The notes: a model not told the origin generated them from the sequence alone. A stretch of DNA of 64,000 nt from Plotosus lineatus (GCA_024760905.1 CM045735.1:25103749-25167748); one strand, 5' to 3'; positions 23,176-36,844 are shown, numbered from the stretch's first letter. Translations and numbers: made by a program.

Positions 23176-23500
23176 CTGTGGGCAGTGGTGGTCTAGTGGT
23201 ACAGGGGGTTGGATCGCTGATCCGAAAGTTGGGGTTCGAGTCTCACTTTCCACAAGGTTGTCACTGTCCCCCCAGTGCATCTAACTGGGTTATCAAAGGC
23301 GGGCCATGTCTCTCACTGTCTATGGTAAGAGGCATGTAAGAGAACCATTGCTGACTTAGAGTAGGCTGCAAAGCCATCAGTGTGTTTCTGTCCCTTGCGA
23401 AAGGGTTGTGTACTGTAACTAGACCTGCACCTTGCGCACAACCCCAAAACTGTCAGTCTTCAGCAAGTTGGAAGGTGTATGGAAGAAGAAGATAAAACAG
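23176..23500 (+). repeat. tRNA-headed SINE, altered 3' end
   Basis: A good head (GGTCTAGTGGTACAGG; B-box GGGTTCGAGTCTC) and common body up to CCCTTGCGAAAGGGTTGTGT, after which the tail departs from both known tails and ends in GAAGAAGAAGA. Confidence 0.8.
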
Positions 23501-23882
23501 GTGGCCTTTCCTAACAGAATCACGAACACATAATTTCACAGTCATCTAAATAAAAATACAAAAAAAAAAGCCAACGAGTAAAACAAAAACAGATGAATAA
23601 ATCTTGGGCATTTAAATCTATACATCTATTTTTCAATGCCACGTGACTGTGGCGCAGCGGAGAGCCAATCCTTTCTGTACGCCAGTATGTGGGTGGGTCC
23701 GACACCTGGAAACTCTAATTTTATTGGATTATAACAACAGCCACAGACTGCGAGTGTTGTTTTTGAGTAAAGAGGCAAATTTCCATCGTTTTTGATCAGC
23801 TCATTTGCACGAAGCCAAGCACAGCTGGCAAGCAAACACATCTGGACAGACATGTAAAAACTTCAACCCGCAGACCAGCTGA

Positions 23883-24119
23883 TTGCCAAAACTTGGGACT
23901 CGCTTCCTGTCACAAACCCTGCAGTGTGAGTCCTGTCGTATTGACCATGTTGGTTCTACATGCGCACGCGAGCAGTCCTTCTCACACCTGATAAACATCA
24001 AGCTGCGGTCATGTTTAACAGATGGAAGCCTAAACACCTGCATGAAGCTGAACCTCACCCCGTATCAACCAGACTACAAAGCTATCAGCAAAACCATGCA
24101 GCACCAGAAGTCGCATTAA
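23883..24119 (+). pseudogene. hAT-family C-terminal dimerisation domain remnant
   Basis: The frame reads HVGSTCAREQSFSHLINIKL, RSCLTDGSLNTCMKLNLTPY and QPDYKAISKTMQHQKSH, then stop. This is the hAT dimerisation signature (GSTYVCEQSFS, K-x-R-SCLTD, L-x-x-x-x-x-T-x-Y-x-PDY-x-x-L, Q-x-Q-x-SH) seen in ZBED5/FAM200/EPM2AIP1-like proteins. The Tyr-Val before CEQ is changed to Cys-Ala-Arg. No catalytic part was found upstream, so it is a truncated insertion or a single terminal exon; nothing supports expression. Confidence 0.7.
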
Positions 24120-24244
24120 TAGTACGAAGTATTTTTCTTATTAATAAATAACTTCATTATGACAATGTCATTTAAAATAAGTTCAGAGTCTTATTATACT
24201 CTCAAATTGTTGGTCTTCTCTTTCAATTTAGTTGTATTCAGTAT

Positions 24245-24360
24245 TAATATCTTCTTCTTTTCCTTTCGGCTTTTCCCTTCAGGGGTCTCACCCTCTCCTT
24301 TGCATCTTCTTCTCTTACATCTTCATGTCCTCCTTCACCACATCCATGAATCGTCTCTTT
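24245..24360 (-). repeat. RTE 3' tail fragment
   Basis: CTTCTTTTCCTTTCGGCTTT near 24250 and CACCACATCCATGAATCGTC match the inverted RTE 3' end. It is cut by the TA microsatellite at 24369. Confidence 0.75.
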
Positions 24361-24367
24361 GTATTCA

Positions 24368-24368
<1 letters not shown>

Positions 24369-24444
<76 letters not shown>
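24369..24444. repeat. (TA)n microsatellite
   Basis: About 75 bases of TA between an inverted RTE tail and the 5' end of RTE copy B. Confidence 0.98.
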
Positions 24445-24446
<2 letters not shown>

Positions 24447-27400
24447 GCAGCCATGAGGCGGGGGCACTAACCAGTGTCTTCCTCTTATGCCGGTCCCAAG
24501 CCCGGATAAATGCAGAGGTTAGTGACAGGAAGGGCATCCGGCGAAAACTTCTGCCACATTTAAAAATGCAATGATCAAAACAAAATTCATTCCGGATCGG
24601 TCGAGGCCCGGGTTAACAACGACCGCCATCAGTGCTGTCAACCAACAGGGTGCTGATGGAAATTGGACTACTGTTGGTCTAAGACGTCGAAGAAGGAGAG
24701 GTGGTAGGTGTGTCCGTAGAGGCAGAGAGAGAAGAGGAAATGCGTGAGCCTCGGACTGAGAGTAGGGACTTTGAATGTTGGAACTATGCAAGGAAAAGAT
24801 AGGGAGCTGGCTGACATGATGCAGAGGAGGAAGGTGGACATACTGTGTGTTCAGGAGACAAGGTGGAAAGGTAGAAAGGCTAAAAGCTTAGGAGCAGGGT
24901 TTAAACTGTTTTATAATGGTGTGGATGGGAAGAGAAATGGAGTAGGAGTCATCTTGAAGGAGGGTTTGTCAGGAATGTTCTAGAAGTGAAAAGAGTGTCA
25001 GACAGAGTGATAAGTCTCAAGTTAGAAATTGAAGGCGTGATAGTCAATGTTGTTAGTGCTTATGCCCCACAGGCAGGATGTAAGTTAGAAGAGAAGGAGA
25101 GATTCTGGAGTGAGTTAGATGAAGTGATGCAGAGTACCCCAGAGGTGAAAGAGTGGTCATTGGAGCAGACTTCAATGGACATGTTGGTGCAGGCAACAGA
25201 GGGGACGAGAGGAAGTGATGGGCAGGTTTGGTATCCAGGACAGGAACACAGAAGGACAGATGTTGATCGATTTTGCAAAAAGGATGGAAATGGCTGTGGT
25301 GAATACTTTCTTCCAGAAGAAACAGAAGCATAGGGTGACTTATGAAAGCGGAGGTAAGAGCACACAGGTAGACTACATCTTGTGTAGGCGAGGTAATTTG
25401 AAGGAAGTCAGTGACTGCAAAGTAGTAGTGGGTGAGAGTGTTGCCAAACAGCATAGGATGGTGGTGTGCAGGATGACACTGATGGAGAGAAAGGTGAAAA
25501 AGGCAAAGGTAGAGCAGAAGACAAAGTGGTGGAAGTTGAAAAGGAAGAGTGTCGTGTTGTCTTCAAGGAGGAGTTGAAACAGGCTTTGAGTAGTCAGGAA
25601 GTGCTTCCAGAGGACTGGACAACCACAGCCAATGTGATCAGGGAGACCGGTAGGAGAGTATTTGGTGTGTCCTCTGGAAGGAAAGTAGATAAGGAAACTT
25701 GGTGGTGGAATGAGGAAGTGCAGGAGTGTGTACAAAAGAGAGAGGTTAGCCAAGAAGAAGTGGGACATTGAGAGGACCCGAAGAGAGTAAACAGGAGTAC
25801 AGGGAGACACAGCGTAAGGCGAAGGTAGCAGTGTCAAAGGCCAAACAGAGGGCGTATGATGACTTGTATGATAGGTTGAACAGTAAGGAGGGAGAAAATG
25901 ATCTATACAGGTTAGCACAGCAGAGAAATAGAGATGGGAAAGACGTGCAGCAAGTTAGAGTGATAAAGGACAGAGAGGGAAATGTATTGACTGATGACAG
26001 AAGTGTGCTGGGAAGATGGAAAGAGTACTTTGAAGAGCTGATGAATGAGGAAAATGAGAGAGAAAAAAGAGTAGAAGGGGTGACCGTTGAGGAGCAGGAA
26101 GTAGCAAAGATTAGTAAGGGAGAAGTGAGGAGGGCATTGAAGAGGATGAAGAGTGGAAAGGCAGTTGGCCCTGATGACATACCAGTTGAGGTATGGAAGT
26201 GTCTAGGGGAGGTAGCAGTAGATTTTCTGACAAGAACATTCAACAAGGTCTTAGAAAGTGAGCAGATGCCAGAGGAATGGAGGAGAAGTGTGCTTGTGCC
26301 CATTTTTAAGAACAAGGGCGATGTACAGAGTTGTGGCAACTACAGAGGGATAAAGTTGATGAGCCATACAATGAAGCTATGGGAAAGAATAGTGGAAGCA
26401 AGACTAAGGGCAGAGGTCAGCATTTGTGAACAACAGTTTGGTTTCATGCCAAGAAAGAGCACCACAGATGCAGTGTTTGCTTTGAGGATGTTAATAGAGA
26501 AGTACAGAAAGGTCAGAAGGAGCTGCATTGTGCCTTTGTGGATCTGGAGAAAGCATATGACAGGGTGCCGAGAGAAGAACTGTGGTATTGTATGAGGAAG
26601 TCTGAGTGACAGAGAAGTATGTTAGAGTGGTGCAGGACATGTATGATAGATGTAAGACAGTGGTGAGGTGTGCTGTCGGTGTGACAGAAGAGTTCAAGGT
26701 GGAGGTGGGACTACATCAAGGGTCAGCTCTCAGCCCTTCTTGTTTGCTATGGTGATGGACAGGCTAACAGATGAGGTTAGACAAGAATCTCCATGGACTA
26801 TGATGTTTGCAGATGACATTGTGATCTGTAGTGAGCATAGACTCAAGTGGGAGGAAAATCTAGAGGTGGAGGTATGCCCTGGAAAGGAGGGGATTGAAGG
26901 TTAGTCTTAGTAAGACAGAATACATGTGTGTGAACGACAAGGACCCAAGAGGAACTTTGAGGTTACAGGGGCAGAGATAAAGAAGGTGGAGGATTTTAAG
27001 TACTTAGGCTCAACAATCCAGAGCAATGGAGAGTGTGGAAAGAGGTGAAGAAGCGCGTGCAGGCAGGTTGGAATGGATGGAGAAAAGTGTCGGTGTGATG
27101 TGTGATAGGAGAGTATCGGCAAGAATGAAGGAAAAGTGTACAAGACGGTGATGAGGCCAGCAATGTTGTATGGTTTAGAGACAGTGGCCCTGGGGAAAAG
27201 ACAGGAGTCAGAGTTGGAGTGTAGAGATGAAAAATGTTGAGGTTCTCTTTGGGAGTAACGAGGATGGATAGGATCAGAAATGAGTACATCAGAGGGACAG
27301 CACATGTTAGATGTTTTGAGACAAAGTCAGAGAGGCTAGATTGAGATGGTTTGACATGTACAGAGGAGGATAGTGAGTATATTGGTCGTAGGATGCTGAG

Positions 27401-27576
27401 GTTGGAACTACCAGGCAAAAGGCCCAGAGGAAGACCAAAGAGAAGATTTATGGATGCAGTGAAGGCGGACATGAAGGTCGTTGGAGTAAGAGTAGAAGAT
27501 GCAGAGGATAGGGAGAGATGGAGGCAGATCATTTGCTGTGGCGACCCCTGAAGGGAACAGCCGAAAGGAAAAGAAG
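24445..27576 (+). pseudogene. RTE LINE copy B, full length, many indels
   Basis: Starts with the family 5' end (ATGCAGCCATGAGGCGGGGG) and runs through the AP-endonuclease (VCVQETRWKG, SAYAPQAG), linker, RT fingers (AVGPDDIPVEVWK, NYRGIKLMSH), palm (MFADDIVICS) and C-terminal GRPKRRFMD to the family 3' end and an AAG-type tail. It is very close to copy D base by base, yet at least a dozen one- or two-base indels break the frame, mostly shortened homopolymers (examples near 24964, 25139, 26604, 26735, 27039, 27091, 27130, 27318, 27352). Confidence 0.95.
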
Positions 27577-27640
27577 ATATATATATATATATATATATCA
27601 ATCTATCTATCTATCTATCTATCCATCCATCCATCCATCT
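27577..27640. repeat. (TA)n then (ATCT)n and (ATCC)n microsatellite
   Basis: A TA run at 27577-27598 followed by ATCT/ATCC units separates the 3' ends of the inverted RTE copies B and C. Confidence 0.95.
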
Positions 27641-29378
<1,738 letters not shown>

Positions 29379-29379
29379 C

Positions 29380-32230
29380 TTTAAGAACGAAAAAGGCATG
29401 AAAATACACCAAGGCAAAACCAAGTGCAAGGAGCAGTTAATACAGTGCAAAGCTACTGAAACATCAGCAGCTAACAAGACACAGGAGGATCTGAGCCCGG
29501 AAGCTCACCACAGTGCTCAGAACCTCCACGTCGAGACCAATCCTGGTGCGACGGCTCAGGAAACAAGAGGTGTAGCAAGTGACGTGGCCCAGGAGAAGAA
29601 AGCTAGATTACAACTTCCACCATCAACAGACAAGAGATGGCAAGTTCTGGACAAAAACCTGGACAGCATTCTTGAAAACTGCCTGAAAGGAGAAGCTTGT
29701 AAAAAGATCCAGCTCTTGAGCAAAATCGTTTATGACGAATGCAAGAGTTTGTTTGGGGCTCAAACTGTGAAGTCAAGACCAACCCGAGGAGGAGCAAGTA
29801 GAAGACAAAAACAGATAGCTAAGCTGCATCAAAACCTCCGCAATGTCAAGAAATTATGGAAGAAAGCTCCAGAGTCCTAGACGGAAGGTCTGCAAGAGCT
29901 GCACCACACTCTGCATAAGAGGCTGCTTCAATTCCGGTCAGCTGAGAGACTCCGCAAGAAGCAAAATAATAAGAAGAAACAAAGAAAGGCTTTCTTCAGC
30001 AACCCTTTCCAGTTTACCTCAGACCTACTGGGAAAACCCAAGAGTGGCAGACTCCAATGTTCTCAAGTAGAGGTTGAAAAGAGTGTAAAACAAGCACATA
30101 GCGACCCTGACAGAACTACACCATTAGCAGAACCCACGTATCCAAAAGAGGAGCCAGATCCTGAAACCCCCTTTGATCTCTCAGACCTGCACTTCGAAGA
30201 AATCAAAAAGGTTGTCAAAGCTGCAAGATCAAGCTCTGCTCCAGGTCCCTCCGGAATTACATACAAGATTTACAAGAATTGCCCAAAGCTTCTCAATCGT
30301 CTCTGCAAGCTGCTTCATACAATCTGGAAAAAGAAACAGCTACCATCAGCATGGACCCTGGCAGAAGGTTGTTTTGTACCAAAGGAGCTAGATTCAAGAG
30401 GGCTGGACCAGTTCAGGGAAATTTCTCTTCTGGACGTAGAAGGAAAGATATTTTGGTCTGTAGTAGCAAAGAGAATCACCACCTTTCTCCTGATTAATCA
30501 CTACATTGACACCAGCGTGCAGAAGGGCGGCATCCCAGGCCACTCAGGATGTCTAGAGCACACAGCAGTGATAAGCTAGCTGATCAAGGAGGCCAAGAAA
30601 AACAAGAGTAACTTATCAGTAGTACCCTAGCATACCCCATCTACTAATCGAGAAAGCACTGCAGCAGTACCATGTTCCAACAGAGGTTGTGCAGATGGTC
30701 ATGAATCATCTTACCAACATCAAGATGCGATTTACAGTGAACAACTTCACAACAGGCTGGCAGACACTCGAGAAGGGAATTGTGGCAGGGTGTACCGTTT
30801 CAGTAACACTATTCATGGCAGCCATGAACTTGCTCCTCAAGGCAGGAATCAGCCAGTGCAGAGGTCCCAAGGCTGACGATGGCACCAGGCACCCATCTTG
30901 CAGAGCCTTTATAAACGACGTCACTATCATGACAGAGTCACCAGCAGGAACCCGTTGGATTCTCTCAGCCCTTGAAAAGATGGTGAATTGGGCTAGAATG
31001 AAAATAAAGCCACCCAAGTCAAGGAGCCTCACTATTACCAAAGGCCAGCTTGGATCACATGTTTTCATTATCCAAGATGAGAAGATTCACACAATCCAGG
31101 ATGAGAGCATTAAATGCCTGGGCAAATGCTTTGAGCAGTCATTGGGAGACAAAGAAAACAGCAGAGATGTCCAAAAAGCGCTCAAGAAGTGGCTTCAAAC
31201 AATAGATGGAAGTTATCGTCAAGGCCGCTTCAAAGCATGGTGCTTCCAGTACGGCATTATCCCTAGACTGCAGTGGCCATTCCTGCTCTATGACATGGCC
31301 TTCTCTACAGTAGAGTCAATGGAACGACTGTGCAGCAGATTTCTGCGTAAGTGGCTAGGGGTTCCACCAAGCTACAGTACTGTAAATCTTTACAGCAGGT
31401 CAGCTAAGCAAAGTTTGCCTCTGTCATCTGTGATTGAAGAATTCCAGACTGCAAAAGTTAGAGCCATTTCTACCTTACGTTTGTCCAAGGACACAGTAGT
31501 GCAGCAAGCAGGAGAAACTGTGAAGACTGGTAGAAAATGGAATCCTCGCAAAACAGTCCAAGTGGCAGAGGAGGACCTGCGTCATCAAGAACTGGTGGGA
31601 ACAGTTTGCAAAGGAAGATTAGGCCTTGGCAACTACGAGGGTAATCGATGGAGCACAGCAGATGACCGAACAAGAAGAAATATGATTGTGCAACAAACTA
31701 GAAAAGCAGCGGAATACACCAGGTTTGTCAGAGCAGTGGGGTTAGGAAGCCAAGGCAGCTGGACCAAATGGGAATCAGCCATCCAGCGCCCATTCACATA
31801 GAAGGAACTGTGGAATACTGATCAAGGACAGTTCAGTTTCCTACTACGTGCTGTCAGACCTGCTTCCGACGCCTTCTAACTTGCGGATTTGGGGAAAAGA
31901 GGAGGATGCCTCATGCGCTCTGTGTAAAGGAAACAACTGCTCCCTGAATCACATCCTCTCAGCATGTCCTAAGGCTCTGGGGGAGGGGAGGTACCGATGG
32001 AGGCATGACACTGTCTTAAGAGAGATTGTAATAGTGGTGGACCAGCGCAGAGTGGAAGTCAACCATCAAAGTATCCAGGATACAGGAAAACCCATCCAGT
32101 TCCTGAAAGAAGGAGAGATGAAGACCAAGCCTGCAACTAGAGGCTCGGTCCTGTCTTCAGCCTCCGACTGGAAGCTTCTTGTGGATGTGCAGAGGAAGTT
32201 GAAATTTCCAGAAGATATAGCAGTTACTCA
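29380..32230 (+). pseudogene. R2-type LINE polyprotein, N-terminal finger and reverse transcriptase
   Basis: NEKGMKIHQGKTKC near 29381 is the second half of a C2H2 finger. Linker text (PTRGGASRRQKQI) follows. RT is broken at about 29880-30680: DLHFEEIKKVVKAARSSSAP (fingers) near 30185 and WRPITLL-like text lie in shifting frames, then 30689-31801 is open. The palm box near 30907 reads FINDVTIM where FADDVTIM is expected, so the first catalytic Asp is Asn. Next come FLRKWLGVP and, after a stop at 31799, SFLLRAV, LPTPSNL and the knuckle CALCKGNNCSLNHILSACPK. It is interrupted by RTE copy D after KFPEDIAVTQ. Confidence 0.8.
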
Positions 32231-32300
32231 ATGCAGCCATGAGGCGGGGGGGGCACTAACCAGTGTCTCTCCCCCTTATGCCGGTCCCAAGCCCGGATAA

Positions 32301-33302
32301 ATGCAGAGGGTTGCGACAGGAAGGGCATCCGGCGTAAAACTTCTGCCAAAAAAAAAAATGCGAATGATCAAAACAGAATTCATACCGGATCGGTCGAGGC
32401 CCGGGTTAACAACGACCGCCATCAGTGCTGTCAACCAACAGGGTGCTGATGGAAATTGGACTACTGTTGGTCGAAGACGTCGAAGAAGGAGAGGCGGAAG
32501 GCGTGTCCGTAGGCAGAGAGAGAAGAGGAAATGCGTGAGCCTCGGACTGAGAGTAGGGACTTTGAATGTTGGAACTATGCAAGGAAAAGATAGGGAGCTG
32601 GCTGACATGATGCAGAGGAGGAAGGTGGACATACTGTGTGTTCAGGAGACAAGGTGGAAAGGTAGAAAGGCTAAAAGCTTAGGAGCAGGGTTTAAACTGT
32701 TTTATAATGGTGTGGATGGGAAGAGAAATGGAGTAGGAGTCATCTTGAAGGAGGGGTTTGTCAGGAATGTTCTAGAAGTGAAAAGAGTGTCAGACAGAGT
32801 GATGAGTCTCAAGTTAGAAATTGAAGGCGTGATAGTCAATGTTGTTAGTGCTTATGCCCCACAGGCAGGATGTAAGCTAGAAGAGAAGGAGAGATTCTGG
32901 AGTGAGTTAGATGAAGTGATGCAGAGTACCCCCAGAGGTGAAAGAGTGGTCATTGGAGCAGACTTCAATGGACATGTTGGTGCAGGCAACAGAGGGGACG
33001 AGGAAGTGATGGGCAGGTTTGGTATCCAGGACAGGAACACAGAAGGACAGATGTTGATCGATTTTGCAAAAAGGATGGAAATGGCTGTGGTGAATACTTT
33101 CTTCAAGAAGAAACAGAAGCATAGGGTGACTTATGAAAGCGGAGGTAAGAGCACACAGGTAGACTACATCTTGTGTAGGCGATGTAATTTGAAGGAAGTC
33201 AGTGACTGCAAAGTAGTAGTGGGTGAGAGTGTTGCCAAACAGCATAGGATGGTGGTGTGCAGGATGACACTGATGGTGAGAAAGGTGAAAAGGCAAAGGT
33301 AG
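32301..33302 (+). pseudogene. RTE copy D, AP-type endonuclease part
   Basis: The open frame holds a basic N-terminal stretch (GRRRRRRRGGRRVRRQREKR), then an apurinic-like endonuclease: LRVGTLNVGTM (N-box), VCVQETRWKG (catalytic Glu), SAYAPQAG, IGADFNGHVGAG (D-x-N) and VDYILCRR. The last motif SVAKQHRMVVCR carries the terminal His. One missing A near 33290 shifts the frame before the reverse transcriptase. RTE elements usually code both domains in a single frame; I infer the A was lost after or at insertion. Confidence 0.93.
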
Positions 33303-35356
33303 AGCAGAAGACAAAGTGGTGGAAGCTGAAAAAGGAAGAGTGTCGTGTTGTCTTCAAGGAGGAGTTGAAACAGGCTTTGGGTAGTCAGGAAGTGCTTCCA
33401 GAGGACTGGACAACCACAGCCAATGTGATCAGGGAGACCGGTAGGAGAGTACTTGGTGTGTCCTCTGGAAGGAAAGTAGATAAGGAAACTTGGTGGTGGA
33501 ATGAGGAAGTGCAGGAGTGTGTACAAAAGAAGAGGTTAGCCAAGAAGAAGTGGGACATTGAGAGGACCGAAGAGAGTAAACAGGAGTACAGGGAGACACA
33601 GCGTAAGGCGAAGGTAGCAGTGGCTAAGGCCAAACAGAGGGCGTATGATGACTTGTATGATAGGTTGAACAGTAAGGAGGGAGAAAATGATCTATACAGG
33701 TTAGCACAGCAGAGAAATAGAGATGGGAAAGACGTGCAGCAAGTTAGAGTGATAAAGGACAGAGAGGGAAATGTATTGACTGATGACAGAAGTGTGCTGG
33801 GAAGATGGAAAGAGTACTTTGAAGAGCTGATGAATGAGGAAAATGAGAGAGAAAAAAGAGTAGAAGAGGTGACCATTGAGGAGCAGGAAGTAGCAAAGAT
33901 TAGTAAGGGAGAAGTGAGGAGGGCATTGAAGAGGATGAAGAGTGGAAAGGCAGTTGGCCCTGATGACATACCAGTTGAGGTATGGAAGTGTCTAAGAGAG
34001 GTAGCAGTAGATTTTCTGACAAGAATATTCAACAAGGTCTTAGAAAGTGAGCAGATGCCAGAGGAATGGAGGAGAAGTGTGCTTGTGCCCATTTTTAAGA
34101 ACAAGGGCGATGTACAGAGTTGTGGCAACTACAGAGGGATAAAGTTGATGAGCCATACAATGAAGCTATGGGAAAGAATAGTGGAAGCAAGACTAAGGGC
34201 AGAGGTCAGCATTTGTGAACAACAGTTTGGTTTCATGCCAAGAAAGAGCACCACAGATGCAGTGTTTGCTTTGAGGATGTTAATAGAGAAGTACAGAGAA
34301 GGTCAGAAGGAGCTGCATTGTGCCTTTGTGGATCTGGAGAAAGCATATGACAGGGTGCCGAGAGAAGAACTGTGGTATTGTATGAGGAAGTCTGGAGTGG
34401 CAGAGAAGTATGTTAGAGTGGTGCAGGACATGTATGATAGATGTAAGACAGTGGTGAGGTGTGCTGTCGGTGTGACAGAAGAGTTCAAGGTGGAGGTGGG
34501 ACTGCATCAAGGGTCAGCTCTCAGCCCCTTCTTGTTTGCTATGGTGATGGACAGGCTAACAGATGAGGTTAGACAAGAATCTCCATGGACTATGATGTTT
34601 GCAGATGACATAGTGATCTGTAGTGAGAGCAGAGACCAAGTGGAGGAAAAACTAGAGAGGTGGAGGTATGCCCTGGAAAGGAGGGGATTGAAGGTTAGTC
34701 TTAGTAAGACAGAATACATGTGTGTGAACGACAAGGACCCAAGAGGAACTTTGAGGTTACAGGGGGCAGAGATAAAGAAGGTGGAGGATTTTACGTACTT
34801 AGGCTCAACAATCCAGAGCAATGGAGAGTGTGGAAAAGAGGTGAAGAAGCGCCTGCAGGCAGGTTGGAATGGATGGAGAAAAGTGTCCGGTGTGATGTGT
34901 GATAGGAGAGTATCGGCAAGAATGAAGGGAAAAGTGTACAAGACGGTGATGAGGCCAGCAATGTTGTATGGTTTAGAGACAGTGGCCCTGGGGAAAAGAC
35001 AGGAGTCAGAGTTGGAGGTAGCGGAGATGAAAATGTTGAGGTTCTCTTTGGGAGTAACGAGGATGGATAGGATCAGAAATGAGTACATCAGAGGGACAGC
35101 ACATGTTAGATGTTTTGGAGACAAAGTCAGAGAGGCTAGATTGAGATGGTTTGGACATGTATAGAGGAGGGATAGTGAGTATATTGGTCGTAGGATGCTG
35201 AGGTTGGAACTACCAGGCAAAAGGCCCAGAGGAAGACCAAAGAGAAGATTTATGGATGCAGTGAAGGCGGACATGAAGGTCGTTGGAGTAAGAGTAGAAG
35301 ATGCAGAGGATAGGGAGAGATGGAGGCAGATCATTTGCTGTGGCGACCCCTGAAGG
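33257..35356 (+). pseudogene. RTE copy D, reverse transcriptase part
   Basis: The frame is open from 33257 to 35164. Motifs in order: [78 protein letters not shown] (first catalytic Asp), [28 protein letters not shown] (catalytic pair intact), KTEYMCVND and FTYLGSTIQ (thumb). The tail has LRWFGHV, then TAG at 35161-35163 in place of CAG, then RPRGRPKRRFMD and CGDP with the natural stop at 35351-35353. Catalytic residues are intact, so the polymerase might still work up to the early stop. Confidence 0.95.
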
Positions 35357-35410
35357 GAACAGCCGAAAGGAAAAGAAGAAGAAGAAGAAAGAAGATATAG
35401 CAGTTACTCA

Positions 35411-35771
35411 GGTGCACCCAGATATGCTGCTACTATCCCGAGAAACGAAAGCCATCCACATAATCGAGCTTACAGTTCCCTGGGAGGATAGACTTGACAT
35501 CTCACACGAACTGAAAGCGGCAAAATACCAGGACTTGGTAGATGAAGCTTGTATGAAAGGGTGGAAAGCAAGCCTGATGCCAATAGAGGTTGGATGCAGG
35601 GGTTTTGTTGCAACATCTACAAGAAACTTCCTGCACAAGATAGGTCTTACCCCTACCGCCACAAAGAAGGCAATAAAGACCATAGCTGCTTCAGCAGAGA
35701 CATGCCCAAGGTGGCTGTGGATCAAGAGGAGAGAGAGTTGGACCACAGTCAATTACAAGCCAGGAGAGTAG
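35411..35771 (+). pseudogene. R2-type LINE, restriction-like endonuclease end
   Basis: Read in frame with 32230 across the RTE insertion: VHPDMLLLSRETKAIHIIEL and TVPWEDR form the PD...(D/E)xx(V)PWE endonuclease signature, followed by MPIEVGCRGFVA and FLHKIGL, and a stop at 35769-35771. The open frame across the restored junction shows the host LINE was intact at this point when the RTE inserted. Confidence 0.9.
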
Positions 35772-36016
35772 TGTGTAGATGCACGTTAGAAGACCTCAAC
35801 AATCAACCAGAAGCCAGCCTGCAGGTGAAGACAGTCTTTTGTTTTTGCTGCCCCACTCAGGTGAAGCGTACAGGTTTCGGGGCGAAACGCTAAAGACCCT
35901 GAGATACCTGCTGATGATGCAGACTAGGCACGAAGAAACAACAACCACAAGCTGCTGATTATAAAGACGCTAATCAAGCTTTGAGTAGCGTAGCATCATG
36001 GATCGATGTTTAAAAA

Positions 36017-36018
<2 letters not shown>

Positions 36019-36087
<69 letters not shown>
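36019..36087. repeat. (TA)n microsatellite
   Basis: About 67 bases of TA bordering the outer MITE at 36088. Confidence 0.97.
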
Positions 36088-36091
<4 letters not shown>

Positions 36092-36338
36092 TCATGCCTT
36101 GGTTTAACGGACTAATAGGGCGGAACACTGGTCCGAAGTACCCAATTGTCCGAAGTTTCCGATTCCATATATTTCAACAATTACATCACGACAAACCTTT
36201 ACTTAAGCACACTATGTAATATGCAAATGTAAATACTGTACCTATACTCTGTAAATGTACACCATAAGATCAGGGGTCAGGAACCTTTTGACTAAGAGAG
36301 CCAAAAAAAAAGACATTTTAAAATCTAATCCTCTGAGA

Positions 36339-36372
<34 letters not shown>

Positions 36373-36844
36373 GTGTTTCCCTGAAAATAAGACCTAACCA
36401 TAAAATAAGACCTAGCGTGATTTTACAAGATGATTTTAATATAGGCCCTCCCCTTAAAATAAGCCCTAGTTGAGAGCGGCAGCAATTCATTGGCCTGCTA
36501 CTCACTCAATCTAGGGCTCTAGGTGAAAGCGCTGACTCCTCTATTAGGCAGCTTTACCTAGGGTACGCTCTCAAAGCATCAATCCTTGCGTGTCGATGAC
36601 GGCAGCGACTGCTTTAAGACGAGGACAAACACTTGCGTCCATAAAAATTGCTAAAATCGCTCGATATTAAAATATTTAAAAAAATAAAGAAATATAACGA
36701 AATAAGAATATATAAAGACAAAGATATATTATAAGACATGTAATAGAAAAAAATGTAAAATACATCATCACCTAAAAATAAGCCCTAGTATCATATTTTG
36801 GTAGGAAAATTAATATAAGCCCTGTCTTATTTTCGGGGAAACAC

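Larger units (their letters stand above)
32231..35389 (+). mobile_element. RTE LINE copy D, full length, near intact
   Basis: Complete element from its 5' end (ATGCAGCCATGAGG) to an AAG-rich 3' tail, flanked by a 21-bp exact duplication of the host LINE (32210-32230 and 35390-35410). It is the best copy in the window: a single deleted A near 33290 and one C-to-T nonsense change at 35162 separate it from a continuous frame of about 1,018 codons. It is the natural reference for the other copies. Confidence 0.97.
29379..35960 (+). mobile_element. R2-type LINE with restriction-like endonuclease, split by RTE copy D
   Basis: Without the 3.2-kb RTE insertion, about 3.4 kb of a LINE remain, ending past 35893. 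It has an N-terminal C2H2 finger remnant, a reverse transcriptase, a CCHC knuckle and a C-terminal PD-(D/E)xK endonuclease, the layout of the R2/R4/NeSL group, which inserts at preferred sites. The 5' side ends at a microsatellite; the first cysteines of the finger are missing. Confidence 0.82.
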
